DNA of 15,817 nt from an uncultured Blautia sp. Lineage in GTDB: Bacteria; Bacillota; Clostridia; Lachnospirales; Lachnospiraceae. Of the stretch, positions 1-7,753 are shown in pieces; the stretch's first letter is position 1, and every line of letters begins with the position of its first letter. Position numbers and translations under genes: made by a program. Under the pieces are notes generated by a model. That model was given only the letters and a program-made list of their open reading frames with translations, searched no databases and was not told the origin of the DNA. Location: contig URHH01000051.1 of the NCBI GenBank assembly GCA_900547615.1, forward strand, positions 1 to 15,817, given 5' to 3'.

Positions 1-1
1 G

Positions 2-81
2 CATCTACGAATGGATGATTCTTTTTATTTGATTGCAGCCATTGGCTGCGCTATGTTATGGAACATTACGGAGTAATTTCC
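2..81 (+). CDS. Possible 3' end of a convergent plus-strand gene
   Basis: A plus-strand frame is open from the window edge and stops with TAA at 79-81. It would encode about 25 residues ending in a hydrophobic stretch (LIAAIGCAML) followed by WNITE, which resembles the last membrane helix of a membrane protein. It would converge on radA, and the hairpin at 93-143 could then serve both genes. Only the tail is visible, no family is recognisable, and a frame this short could be open by chance. Confidence 0.3.
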
Positions 82-87
82 TACAGC

Positions 88-143
88 AAAAAAAGAAGCC
101 GCCGCTTCCCGATTTTACGATCGTTTTTAAGCTGCTGCTTCTT
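88..143 (-). terminator. Intrinsic terminator after radA
   Basis: An inverted repeat with 15-nt arms (93-107 and 129-143) matches at 13 of 15 positions around a 21-nt loop. Read on the minus strand it is followed by an unbroken T run (88-94). It begins 22 nt after the radA stop codon, as expected for the end of that transcription unit. On the plus strand the sequence after the hairpin is T-rich but interrupted, so it might also stop a convergent transcript weakly. Confidence 0.75.
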
Positions 144-165
144 TCTTCTATTCTTTCACTCTTTA

Positions 166-1545
166 TTAACTTTTTCTGATATACATAAGTGCGTCTTTTA
201 TCTGAGATACATACACCAGCTCGATTCCCTTCACCTCTCCCACTGTGCTTTTACACACTTCCGGAAGGATCACTCTCTCAAATCCCAGCTTTCGCGCCTC
301 CTGTACACGCTGTCCTGCCATGCTCACAGCGCGCACCTCTCCGGAAAGACCCACTTCGCCAAATGCCATCGTATTATCCGGAATCACAATATCCTTATAG
401 CTGGAAAAAATCGCAAGGCAGATGCCAAGGTCAAGCGCAGGCTCTGTCATTTTCATTCCGCCCGCGATATTTACATACGCATCAAAAGACGCAAGCTGTA
501 CTCCCGCCTTCCGCTCCAGAACAGCCATAAGAAGATTTACCCTGTTAAAATCTGTTCCCACTGTCGTTCTTCTGGGAATCCCAAAATTACTCTGGCATAC
601 AAGCGCCTGGATTTCCACAAGAATAGGACGCGTTCCTTCCATAGAGCAGGCAACAACAGAACCGGACGCATTTTCCGGGTGTCCGTCAAGAAGAAACTCC
701 GAAGGATTTTTTACCTCCTCAAGTCCTGTATCGCGCATCTCGAACACACCAATCTCATTCGTGGAGCCAAAACGGTTTTTTACTGCCCGCAAAATCCGGT
801 ATGAAGCATGGCGGTCTCCCTCAAAATAGAGTACTGTATCTACCATATGCTCCAGAACTCTCGGTCCTGCCACATTTCCCTCTTTCGTCACGTGCCCCAC
901 AATAAAAATAGAGATCCCCAGGCCTTTTGCAATCTGCATCAGGACGTTTGTGGATTCCCTCACCTGGGAGACACTTCCCGGTGCAGAGCTGATTTCTTCA
1001 TCAAACATGGTCTGAATGGAGTCAATCACCGCAACATCCGGTTTTTTCCGCTCCATCACTTCCCGGATCGTCTCGAGATTTGTCTCACACAAAAGCGTCA
1101 GTTTCTCGTTAAATTCTCCGATGCGGTTTGCACGGAGCTTAATCTGGCGCAGAGATTCCTCACCTGAAATATAAAGCACGGAGGCGTCCATATGCGCAAG
1201 ATTTCTGCACACCTGTAAAAGAAGGGTGGATTTCCCGATACCGGGGTCTCCACCCACAAGAACGAGAGAACCGGGGACAATTCCGCCCCCAAGCACTCTG
1301 TCAAGTTCTCCGATTCCGCTTGTGCGCCTCTCATCTTCTTTCAGACTTATATCCTTTAACACAACCGGCTCCGGTCTTTTATTTCCGGGAAGCTTGCCTC
1401 CCGCTGCAGAAGAAGTCTTTTTTGGTGACACCGTCTCTTCTACAAAGGTATTCCATGCCCGACAGCCAGGACACTGTCCCATCCACTTGGCTGATTCATA
1501 CCCGCACTCCTGACAGAAATACACTGTTTTTTTGTTTTTTAGCAT
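166..1545 (-). CDS. radA: DNA repair protein RadA (Sms), branch-migration helicase
   Basis: This is a 459-residue RadA/Sms, full length for the family. RadA is a cytosolic RecA-like, DnaB-type motor that helps extend recombination intermediates during recombinational repair and transformation. Visible parts are an N-terminal four-cysteine zinc finger (C11, C14, C25, C28), Walker A GGDPGIGKST at 98-107, the RadA signature KNRFG at 256-260, and a C-terminal Lon-like domain from about residue 290 that lacks protease function in this family. The start codon overlaps the stop of the upstream small gene (7 nt shared) and has only a weak Shine-Dalgarno match, so translation is probably coupled. RadA often lies next to clpC in Firmicutes, as here. 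Identification is secure. Confidence 0.97.
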   Translation of the reverse strand: MLKNKKTVYFCQECGYESAKWMGQCPGCRAWNTFVEETVSPKKTSSAAGGKLPGNKRPEPVVLKDISLKEDERRTSGIGELDRVLGGGIVPGSLVLVGGDPGIGKSTLLLQVCRNLAHMDASVLYISGEESLRQIKLRANRIGEFNEKLTLLCETNLETIREVMERKKPDVAVIDSIQTMFDEEISSAPGSVSQVRESTNVLMQIAKGLGISIFIVGHVTKEGNVAGPRVLEHMVDTVLYFEGDRHASYRILRAVKNRFGSTNEIGVFEMRDTGLEEVKNPSEFLLDGHPENASGSVVACSMEGTRPILVEIQALVCQSNFGIPRRTTVGTDFNRVNLLMAVLERKAGVQLASFDAYVNIAGGMKMTEPALDLGICLAIFSSYKDIVIPDNTMAFGEVGLSGEVRAVSMAGQRVQEARKLGFERVILPEVCKSTVGEVKGIELVYVSQIKDALMYIRKS

Positions 1546-1952
1546 TTTACAATTCTTACTTCCACATCTGCGCAGTTTCCAAGTTCCACACTGAAGGACA
1601 GCTTTCCGCCAAGATTCGTTTTCATAGTACCTGTGCTCATATCATTAATAAACACTTCGTACTCTGTGTCCGCTTCCATTTCAACTGTAATCTGAGCGTC
1701 TTCTGTTCCCTCTACTGCAAATTCCATTTTACTCCCATCTTGTTTCAGATGAAAAACAGCAGTTCCCGGTACAGACTCGTATACAAACATTCCATTTCTC
1801 TCTAATTTTGTAATTTCTTTGAATGTTTTTACTTTGTATACGTCGCCCTGGTACTGATAATCAGATAATTTTGATTTCTGTCCCAGTTCATAGTCTCCAA
1901 AACTGATGGTTCCGTTATCTTCTGTACGAATCAGTTCTTTAATCACTGCCAT
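1539..1952 (-). CDS. Small beta-rich protein of unknown function between clpC and radA
   Basis: This 137-residue protein has no signal peptide or membrane segment. Its composition (many alternating hydrophobic and charged residues, few long helices) suggests a mostly beta-strand fold. From memory, similar Lachnospiraceae proteins are sometimes labelled 'endosialidase', but nothing here supports an enzyme: it is far too short and shows no catalytic signature. It begins with ATG nine bases after a GGAGG site, has its own likely promoter at 2012-2040, and its last codons overlap the radA start. Its position suggests co-transcription with radA. That is context only; the function is unknown. Confidence 0.85.
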   Translation of the reverse strand: MAVIKELIRTEDNGTISFGDYELGQKSKLSDYQYQGDVYKVKTFKEITKLERNGMFVYESVPGTAVFHLKQDGSKMEFAVEGTEDAQITVEMEADTEYEVFINDMSTGTMKTNLGGKLSFSVELGNCADVEVRIVKC

Positions 1953-2011
1953 ATCTTATGTCCTCCCACGGCTCATTTGTTTTATTTACGCGACATCTTT
2001 CGCTTAAATCT

Positions 2012-2040
2012 ATTATATAATAAATCTCTTTTCTTTACCA
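2012..2040 (-). promoter_or_regulatory. Likely promoter for the small gene and radA
   Basis: On the minus strand a perfect TATAAT (2012-2017) lies 17 nt downstream of a weak -35 match, TGGTAA (2035-2040). It sits in the 114-nt gap between clpC and the small beta-rich gene. No GC-rich hairpin with a T run is visible after clpC, so clpC read-through may add to this promoter. Confidence 0.5.
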
Positions 2041-2066
2041 GTCTCTCATAAAAATTTCATATCTTT

Positions 2067-4517
2067 TTAACTTTCTGATAATTTCTCCTGTTTTACATGA
2101 AAACAGAGTTTTTTATTTTTCTGCTGTACCTGTACAATGTCGCCTCTCTTGATTTTCCCTTCCAGAATCTCATTTGCAAGAGCATCCTCTATCTGATTCT
2201 GAATCGCTCTTCTCAAAGGCCTTGCGCCGTACTTGCTGTCAAAACCGGATTCCGCCAGATGCTCTTTTGCTGAATTTGTAACTTTCAAGGTGATTTCCAT
2301 CTGTTCTTTACAACGTTTTTCCAAAGTAGCAAGAAGAATATTTACGATTTTTTTAATATGCTCCTTATTAAGAGTATGGAAAACCATAATTTCATCGATT
2401 CTGTTTAAAAATTCCGGTTTAAACAGCCTTCTGACTTCTTCCATCACCCCTGCTCTCATTCTCTCATAATCCCTTTTTTCGTCAGTGCCGGAGACAAATC
2501 CGAGACGCTTCGGCTCTATGATCGCCTGTGCTCCTGCATTTGAAGTCATAATGATGATCGTCTGTTTAAAATCTATCTTTCTTCCCTGAGCGTCTGTGAT
2601 ATGTCCGTCATCCAGTACCTGAAGAAGGATATTAAATACGTCCGGGTGCGCTTTTTCGATCTCATCAAACAGAATGACGCTGTACGGGTTGCGGCGCACC
2701 TTCTCACTGAGCTGTCCGCCTTCCTCATACCCTACATATCCCGGAGGAGAACCGATCATTTTGGAAACGCTGTGCTTTTCCATATATTCCGACATATCTA
2801 CCCGGATCATCGCCTGCTCGCTCCCAAATACCGTCTCTGCCAGAGCCTTGGAAAGCTCTGTTTTTCCAACGCCTGTAGGTCCCAGGAATAAAAAGGAGCC
2901 GATTGGACGATTGGGATCTTTTAAGCCGACTCTGCCCCGTTTTACAGCCTGAGAAACTGCCTTTACAGCCTCGTCCTGTCCGATCACACGCTTATGGAGC
3001 TCTTTTTCCAGACTGGCAAGGCGCTTTGTCTCTCCTTCTGTCAGACGCTGTACCGGAATTTTCGTCCAGTCTGACACGATTTCCGCAACGGAAGCTTCCG
3101 TCACTGCTGCCCCGCTCCTTTTTGCTCTCCTTTTTTCTTTCTGGCGAAGCTTCTCTATCTGCTGTTCCACTTCTTCCTGGCGCTTCTGCGCCGCCTTTGC
3201 CCTTAAAAGATCCGCCGTTTTTAATGCCTCTTCTTTTTCCCCGGAAAGGCTCTTTAACTCCAGTTCAAACTGTTCCAGTTCCGGCATCTTTCTGTATCCG
3301 CAAAGCTGTACCTTGGAAGCTGCCTCGTCGATAATATCAATCGCTTTGTCCGGAAGAAAACGGTCGTTAATATACCGCACGGACATTTTCACAGCGGCTT
3401 CCAGCGCCTCGTCCTGAATCTCCACCTTATGATGGCGTTCGTAATAGGGACGGAGTCCTTTTAAAATCTCAAGAGTTTCCTCTTCCGTAGGCTCCTCCAC
3501 AGTAATCGGCTGAAACCTTCTCTCAAGCGCCGCATCTTTTTCAATGTACTTTCTGTATTCTTCCAGAGTCGTAGCGCCGATAAGCTGAATCTCTCCTCTG
3601 GACAGAGAAGGCTTTAAAATGTTGGAGGCATCAAGAGCCCCTTCTGCTCCGCCTGCACCGATGATGGTATGAAGCTCATCGATAAAGAGCAGGATCCCTC
3701 TGTTTTCTTTGACCTCACTTAATACGTTTCGGATACGTTCTTCAAATTCTCCTCTGTATTTACTTCCTGCCACCATAGAAGAAAGATCCAGAACAACGAC
3801 TCTTTTATTTTTTACAGTATCCGGGACAAGATCTGCCACGATTCTCTGCGCAAGCCCTTCTGCGATTGCCGTTTTTCCAACACCCGGCTCTCCTACAAGA
3901 CAGGGGTTATTTTTCGTTCTTCTGCTTAAAATCTGTATCAGGCGGATAATCTCCTTTTCTCTTCCGATCACAGGATCCAGTTTGCCTTCCGCTGCAAGTG
4001 CAGTAAGATCCCTGCTGTACTGGTCAAGAGTAGGCGTTGTGGCGCTCTTTGCCTTTTCTGCCTGAAGTTCCTCTGAAAAACTCTCTCCTTCTTTTCCCAT
4101 TGCCGAAAGAACTGCGCTGTAAAGCTTCTGCACATTAATCCCCATTGTATGCAGAAGTCTTGTTGCCACACAGTCCGTCTCTTTCAGCATTACAAGAAGA
4201 AGATGCTCTGTTCCTGCTTTTTCTTCACATTCCTGAACAGCCTCTTCCATAATTTTTCTTGCCCTCGGGCTGTATTCCGGTTTTTCTTTTTTCGATGCTC
4301 CCATGTCTATAGGCGCAACAAATTTATCTATCATTTTGCAGAGTCTGTCCTCTTCTGCGGCAAACTCCTCCAGGATCAGACCTGCTGTTCCTTCTTTTTC
4401 TCTCATTAAACCGAGAAGCATATGTTCTGTCCCAACATAGCTGTGACCATAGGTTCTGGCTGCCTTTTCTGCAAGAGACAGCGCGTTTAATGCCTGCTTT
4501 GTAAATTTTTCCTTCAT
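2067..4517 (-). CDS. clpC: ATP-dependent unfoldase ClpC, Hsp100/Clp family
   Basis: This is an 816-residue ClpC-type AAA+ unfoldase, which feeds substrates to the ClpP protease in the cytosol. In order it shows a double Clp-N repeat (about 1-140), AAA+ module 1 with Walker A GEPGVGKT (209-216) and Walker B LLFIDE (276-281), a charged helical middle domain (about 410-470), AAA+ module 2 with Walker A GPTGVGKT (546-553) and Walker B VILFDE (614-619), and an LGF tripeptide (672-674) in the position of the ClpP-docking loop. The middle domain is ClpC-like, shorter than that of ClpB. The ATG overlaps the upstream GntR stop in an ATGA junction, and the AGGAGGG ribosome site lies inside the GntR coding end, so the two are probably translationally coupled. 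Confidence 0.96.
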   Translation of the reverse strand: MKEKFTKQALNALSLAEKAARTYGHSYVGTEHMLLGLMREKEGTAGLILEEFAAEEDRLCKMIDKFVAPIDMGASKKEKPEYSPRARKIMEEAVQECEEKAGTEHLLLVMLKETDCVATRLLHTMGINVQKLYSAVLSAMGKEGESFSEELQAEKAKSATTPTLDQYSRDLTALAAEGKLDPVIGREKEIIRLIQILSRRTKNNPCLVGEPGVGKTAIAEGLAQRIVADLVPDTVKNKRVVVLDLSSMVAGSKYRGEFEERIRNVLSEVKENRGILLFIDELHTIIGAGGAEGALDASNILKPSLSRGEIQLIGATTLEEYRKYIEKDAALERRFQPITVEEPTEEETLEILKGLRPYYERHHKVEIQDEALEAAVKMSVRYINDRFLPDKAIDIIDEAASKVQLCGYRKMPELEQFELELKSLSGEKEEALKTADLLRAKAAQKRQEEVEQQIEKLRQKEKRRAKRSGAAVTEASVAEIVSDWTKIPVQRLTEGETKRLASLEKELHKRVIGQDEAVKAVSQAVKRGRVGLKDPNRPIGSFLFLGPTGVGKTELSKALAETVFGSEQAMIRVDMSEYMEKHSVSKMIGSPPGYVGYEEGGQLSEKVRRNPYSVILFDEIEKAHPDVFNILLQVLDDGHITDAQGRKIDFKQTIIIMTSNAGAQAIIEPKRLGFVSGTDEKRDYERMRAGVMEEVRRLFKPEFLNRIDEIMVFHTLNKEHIKKIVNILLATLEKRCKEQMEITLKVTNSAKEHLAESGFDSKYGARPLRRAIQNQIEDALANEILEGKIKRGDIVQVQQKNKKLCFHVKQEKLSES

Positions 4518-4903
4518 ATACCCTCCTGTCTGTCTACGCTGTATTCGTCAAAAATTTCATCTATCAGCTCATGTGCCTCTTCTCTTGTGACATTTTTACA
4601 GCAGCCTTTTGCCAGGGCAACCTTAAGATTCTGCTTCATCTCTTCCAGCGCTTTTATTTTATCCACATCTATGGAAATAAACGCGCCCTTTCTTCTGTCT
4701 ATGGACACAAAGCCCTCCTGACGCAAAAGGGAATACGCCTTATTGACCGTGTGCATATTGATACCTACCGTATCTGCAAGCTGCCTCACAGAAGGAAGGG
4801 GATCTCCCTCTCTCAGTCTTGAAGTGGCAATGCCCATAATAATCTGATTTGTAAGCTGCACATAAATCGCTTCATCGCTGTTAAAATCTATTTCGATTAT
4901 CAT
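4514..4903 (-). CDS. GntR-family transcriptional regulator, short YtrA-type
   Basis: This 129-residue DNA-binding regulator has an N-terminal GntR winged helix (about 8-78) with the characteristic PLPSVRQLADTVGIN helix-turn-helix and HTVNKAYSLL recognition region, then only a short helical tail (about 80-129). That layout is typical of the YtrA subfamily, whose members are often autoregulated and control adjacent genes. I place the start at 4903: an AAAGGAGA ribosome site lies 7 nt upstream, whereas a longer frame open to 4951 would begin upstream of the putative promoter. The stop overlaps the clpC start by 4 nt. A role in controlling clpC is inferred from position. The ligand is unknown. 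Confidence 0.92.
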   Translation of the reverse strand: MIIEIDFNSDEAIYVQLTNQIIMGIATSRLREGDPLPSVRQLADTVGINMHTVNKAYSLLRQEGFVSIDRRKGAFISIDVDKIKALEEMKQNLKVALAKGCCKNVTREEAHELIDEIFDEYSVDRQEGI

Positions 4904-4918
4904 ATTAACATCTCCTTT

Positions 4919-4934
4919 GTATGTTATACTTATA
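4919..4934 (-). promoter_or_regulatory. Candidate autoregulatory operator of the GntR gene
   Basis: Overlapping the predicted -10 box and transcription start is a tandem GTATAA-GTATAA and an 11-bp perfect inverted repeat, GTAT-GTT-ATAC (4919-4929). Short AT-rich TATAC/GTATA half-sites in the promoter are compatible with a YtrA-type operator. The element is short and lies in AT-rich DNA, so it could be chance. Confidence 0.3.
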
Positions 4935-4958
4935 CTAGCACAAAATACCACTTTTGAA
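4929..4958 (-). promoter_or_regulatory. Likely promoter of the GntR-clpC operon
   Basis: On the minus strand a TTCAAA -35 (4953-4958) and a TATAAG -10 (4929-4934) are separated by 18 nt, about 26 nt before the GntR start codon. No tandem GGTCAAA heptads, the CtsR operator of Bacillus clp genes, were seen here. A second, worse-spaced -10 (TATAAC) directly abuts the first. Confidence 0.5.
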
Positions 4959-5018
4959 AATATTTATTTTAAAAATATCAGCGGGAGAAAGAGCTGCGCA
5001 TATTCCTTTTCCTCAATC

Positions 5019-5050
5019 AAAAACGGGCATCTGTATAATACAGATACCCG
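5019..5050 (-). terminator. Intrinsic terminator ending the pur-fprA-alkD-sseB operon
   Basis: A 12-bp stem (5024-5035 with 5039-5050), perfect except for one wobble pair and with a CGGG base, closes a 3-nt loop. On the minus strand it is followed by five Ts (5019-5023). It begins 7 nt after the stop codon of the SseB-family gene and separates the purine operon from the GntR-clpC promoter. Confidence 0.88.
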
Positions 5051-5057
5051 AAACTCT

Positions 5058-5834
5058 TTATTTATTAATGACTCCTGCAATACGCTTTAACTGTTCTCTG
5101 TCAAGCACAAGATTGAATCCCTGAGGATTGATCACGTATGCATGCGCCTGTTCGATCATCAGATCCAAAAGCTTGGCAAACGGCACTTTTGCCACTCTCA
5201 TCTTTTTTCCTTTTGCAAATTTCTCAAATTCCATCACATCTGTGAACACCGGCTGAAGAATTTTCTCATCCTTTGTTTTCAGGTACGGAATATTTACCTT
5301 CTTCGGGTCATTTTCATCTGCCGCCATAGCAACGAGAAAACTTGATTTTACAATATTGGCAAGAACTTCCTCTTCCATTTCTCTCATATTTTTCCGCTCT
5401 TCTTTTTTTACAGGACGACGAAGCTCCTGCATAAAATAAATACCGGAAAGCTGAAGAGCCGGATTAAACAGAGGACGTTTGTTCTCCTCAATCTTGCTCA
5501 TATCTGCCTGCTTTGCCACGTCAGAAAGCTCTACTTCGATTTTCTCTTCCCCTTCTGTCCATACAATGGAATTTACTCCGATCGCATAAAAGGTTCCGTA
5601 TAATCTCGGGAAATCTTTCTTCTCATAACGCATTCCCAGCAGAAGAATTTTATCTTCCAGGCATTTCTTTCCAAACTCTTTGATTTCTTCTTCTGTTGCA
5701 AAAATCCATGCCTGATCGTTAAAAGTTTCTTCATCACATGTTACATAAGGCAGTTTTGTTGCCTGCGCGTATGCCACGTATACTTTATCCCTTGTCTGCA
5801 GCGCTTTCACTGCCTCTTCTTTGCTGATTCCCAT
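5058..5834 (-). CDS. SseB-family protein with two related halves
   Basis: This 258-residue cytosolic protein has no signal or membrane segment. The C-terminal half (about 160-258) carries the SseB-type pattern: a strand reading VNIPYLKT, the segment PVFTDVMEFEKF, and the closing motif NPQGFNLVLD (236-245). The N-terminal half (about 15-135) repeats the same logic more loosely (KVYVAYAQ, AWIFATEEEIKEF, FNPALQLS), which suggests a duplicated domain. SseB-type domains occur in many bacteria, often in uncharacterised proteins, and the biochemical role is not established. It lies 4 nt after alkD and is the last gene before the terminator at 5019-5050. A GAGG ribosome site precedes the ATG. Confidence 0.8.
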   Translation of the reverse strand: MGISKEEAVKALQTRDKVYVAYAQATKLPYVTCDEETFNDQAWIFATEEEIKEFGKKCLEDKILLLGMRYEKKDFPRLYGTFYAIGVNSIVWTEGEEKIEVELSDVAKQADMSKIEENKRPLFNPALQLSGIYFMQELRRPVKKEERKNMREMEEEVLANIVKSSFLVAMAADENDPKKVNIPYLKTKDEKILQPVFTDVMEFEKFAKGKKMRVAKVPFAKLLDLMIEQAHAYVINPQGFNLVLDREQLKRIAGVINK

Positions 5835-5838
5835 CTTT

Positions 5839-6546
5839 CTATCCTCTCTGTCTCATTTCTCTGATAACTGCTTTATCTTCCTTCGTCACTCTGTAGGATT
5901 CCAGAATTTTCTGCAGAGACTTGCGGTAAGTAAATTCATCAAGCCGGCACTCCTCCTGAAGATATTTTAACATTCTCTCCGGAAAAGCCGCAAAATATAC
6001 GGAAACTGCCCAGGCAGCCGCCATTTTTGCATAATAGCCTTCCTGATGGATTTCTTCCAGACGTAAAAGCCCCTCCTCCACATACTCTTCCTTTACAAAA
6101 TGGCTCAAAAGCATCACTGCCCCAAATCTTGCCTCATACTCTTTGTCCGACAAAAAATAAGGAGCAATAAATTCCCAGTATTTTTCCGGAAATTTTTCCG
6201 CGTCTTTATAAGTGTTGGAAACACAGTCACACACTGCCCAGTTATTTATATCCGGCACAAATGCCCGGATATAAGAAAGCCTGGTATCACAGTCCATTTT
6301 TACATAAGCAGTCACAAGGCCTCGCAGCATAGTTTCTTCATAATAAACATCGTCTTTCTGAAAAAACCACTCCTCCCAGTCCTTCTTTGCAATTTCTTTT
6401 GCAAGACTTCGAAGCGCCGGAAGACGGACGCCGAGAATATCTTCAACTCCCGGCAAAAGCCCGGAATGGAAATCCCTGTATTTTTTATCTTCCAGCTCTT
6501 TTAACCTGCTGCGCACCTTCTGAGATGTTACTTTTTCTTTTTCCAT
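5839..6546 (-). CDS. DNA alkylation repair protein, AlkD-like HEAT-repeat glycosylase
   Basis: This 235-residue all-helical protein is of the AlkD family. AlkD removes cationic alkylated bases such as 3-methyladenine and 7-methylguanine without flipping them out of the helix. By comparison with Bacillus cereus AlkD (W109, D113, R148), the matching residues appear here as W103 and D107 in NNWAVCDCV and R140 in EARFGAVMLL, so an active protein is plausible. It starts one base after the fprA stop. I see no Shine-Dalgarno sequence at a useful distance, so it probably depends on ribosomes finishing fprA. Cellular role and substrate range are inferred from the family. Confidence 0.88.
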   Translation of the reverse strand: MEKEKVTSQKVRSRLKELEDKKYRDFHSGLLPGVEDILGVRLPALRSLAKEIAKKDWEEWFFQKDDVYYEETMLRGLVTAYVKMDCDTRLSYIRAFVPDINNWAVCDCVSNTYKDAEKFPEKYWEFIAPYFLSDKEYEARFGAVMLLSHFVKEEYVEEGLLRLEEIHQEGYYAKMAAAWAVSVYFAAFPERMLKYLQEECRLDEFTYRKSLQKILESYRVTKEDKAVIREMRQRG

Positions 6547-6547
6547 T

Positions 6548-7741
6548 TTATTTTGTCATAAACTCCACAATACCGTCAAGCTGACTTAAATTTTCTTCTT
6601 TTAAAGAAGATTTTACGGCTGCTGCTCCCTCGTAGATTTCCATATTCTTCATCTGAGAGAGAATATCTTTCATCTGTTTTCCTGCAGTACATGCCCATGT
6701 TCCGTTTTCCACAACTGCCACTTTACGGTTCTGGAAATTATGCGCCTTCAGTTCCAGGAGAAGTGTTTCCATCTTCGGGAACATTCCCGCATTATAAGTC
6801 GGGGAAGCAAAAATAATCCTGTCACAGCGGAATGCTTCTGCCAGGAGATAGGACGGATCTGTCACAGACACATCATAGACAGCGATATTCTTTTCTCCTG
6901 CCTCGGAAAGCTTATTTGCCAGCACATCCATAGCATTTTCTGTATTTCCGTAAATAGAAGCATATAAAATCAGTACATTGTGATCTTCCGGCGTATAAGT
7001 GCTCCATTTCTGGTACTTGTCAATAAACCATCCCAGATTTTCTCTCCATACAGGTCCATGAAGAGGGCAGATCATCTGAATGTCAAGAGCCAGGGCTTTT
7101 TTAAGAGCTGCCTGTACCTGTACACCGTATTTTCCAACAATATTTGTAAGGTATCTTCTCGCATCGTCCAGCCATGCATTCTCAAAATCCACTTCATCTG
7201 CGAAAATATTTCCGTTTAGAGCGCCGAAAGTTCCGAACGCATCTGCACTGAACAGCACCTTATCGTACGCATCGTATGTCACCATCGCCTCCGGCCAGTG
7301 AACCATCGGAATCATGGCAAATGCAAGGGTATGGTTTCCTGTACTTAAGGTATCTCCCTCTTTGATGACTACTGCATGGGCATCCACATCAAAATCAAAA
7401 AACTGTTTCATCATTGTGAAGGTTTTGGCATTTCCCACAATCTTCACTTCAGGATAGCGCATTGCCACTTCCGCAATGGTAGCGCCGTGATCCGGTTCCA
7501 TATGGTTTACAATAAGATAATCCAGCTTTCTTCCGCCTAAAACATGCTCCAGATTTTCAAAAAACTGTCCGCTTACGGATTTGTCTACTGTGTCCAGAAG
7601 AACTGTTTTTTCGTCCATGATCACATAGGCATTATAAGATACGCCTCTTGGAATGGGATAAATATTCTCAAACAGTGCCAGTCTTCTGTCGCTTGCTCCA
7701 ATCCAAAAAGTGTCCTCTGTCACTTTTTTTACACAATACAT
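6548..7741 (-). CDS. fprA: Flavodiiron protein (A-type flavoprotein), oxygen/NO reductase
   Basis: This 397-residue cytosolic protein has two parts. The N-terminal metallo-beta-lactamase-like domain (about 1-250) carries the diiron ligands H80, E82, D84, H85 (motif HMEPDH), H148, D167 and H228. The C-terminal flavodoxin domain (about 254-397) has an FMN phosphate loop at YASIYGNTENA. Enzymes of this type in anaerobes reduce oxygen to water or nitric oxide to nitrous oxide using reduced flavin. There is no extra rubredoxin or flavin-reductase domain, so an external electron donor is needed. It starts 12 nt after purD with an AAGGAG site, placing it in the purine operon. Oxygen versus NO preference cannot be read from the sequence. 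Confidence 0.95.
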   Translation of the reverse strand: MYCVKKVTEDTFWIGASDRRLALFENIYPIPRGVSYNAYVIMDEKTVLLDTVDKSVSGQFFENLEHVLGGRKLDYLIVNHMEPDHGATIAEVAMRYPEVKIVGNAKTFTMMKQFFDFDVDAHAVVIKEGDTLSTGNHTLAFAMIPMVHWPEAMVTYDAYDKVLFSADAFGTFGALNGNIFADEVDFENAWLDDARRYLTNIVGKYGVQVQAALKKALALDIQMICPLHGPVWRENLGWFIDKYQKWSTYTPEDHNVLILYASIYGNTENAMDVLANKLSEAGEKNIAVYDVSVTDPSYLLAEAFRCDRIIFASPTYNAGMFPKMETLLLELKAHNFQNRKVAVVENGTWACTAGKQMKDILSQMKNMEIYEGAAAVKSSLKEENLSQLDGIVEFMTK

Positions 7742-7753
7742 ATCAAAATCTCC

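Noticed and set aside
58..804. Long plus-strand frame of 248 codons opposite radA
   Set aside because: It is antisense to a certain radA gene, rich in His, Cys, Ser and Arg with no recognisable domain, and matches the pattern of antisense shadow frames.
1953..2066. Intrinsic terminator after clpC
   Set aside because: Only weak A/T pairing is present, with no GC-rich stem ahead of a T run.
4904..4951. N-terminal extension of the GntR regulator (16 more residues)
   Set aside because: It would run through the ribosome site and predicted promoter; the ATG at 4903 has AAAGGAGA correctly placed and fits the family's N-terminus.
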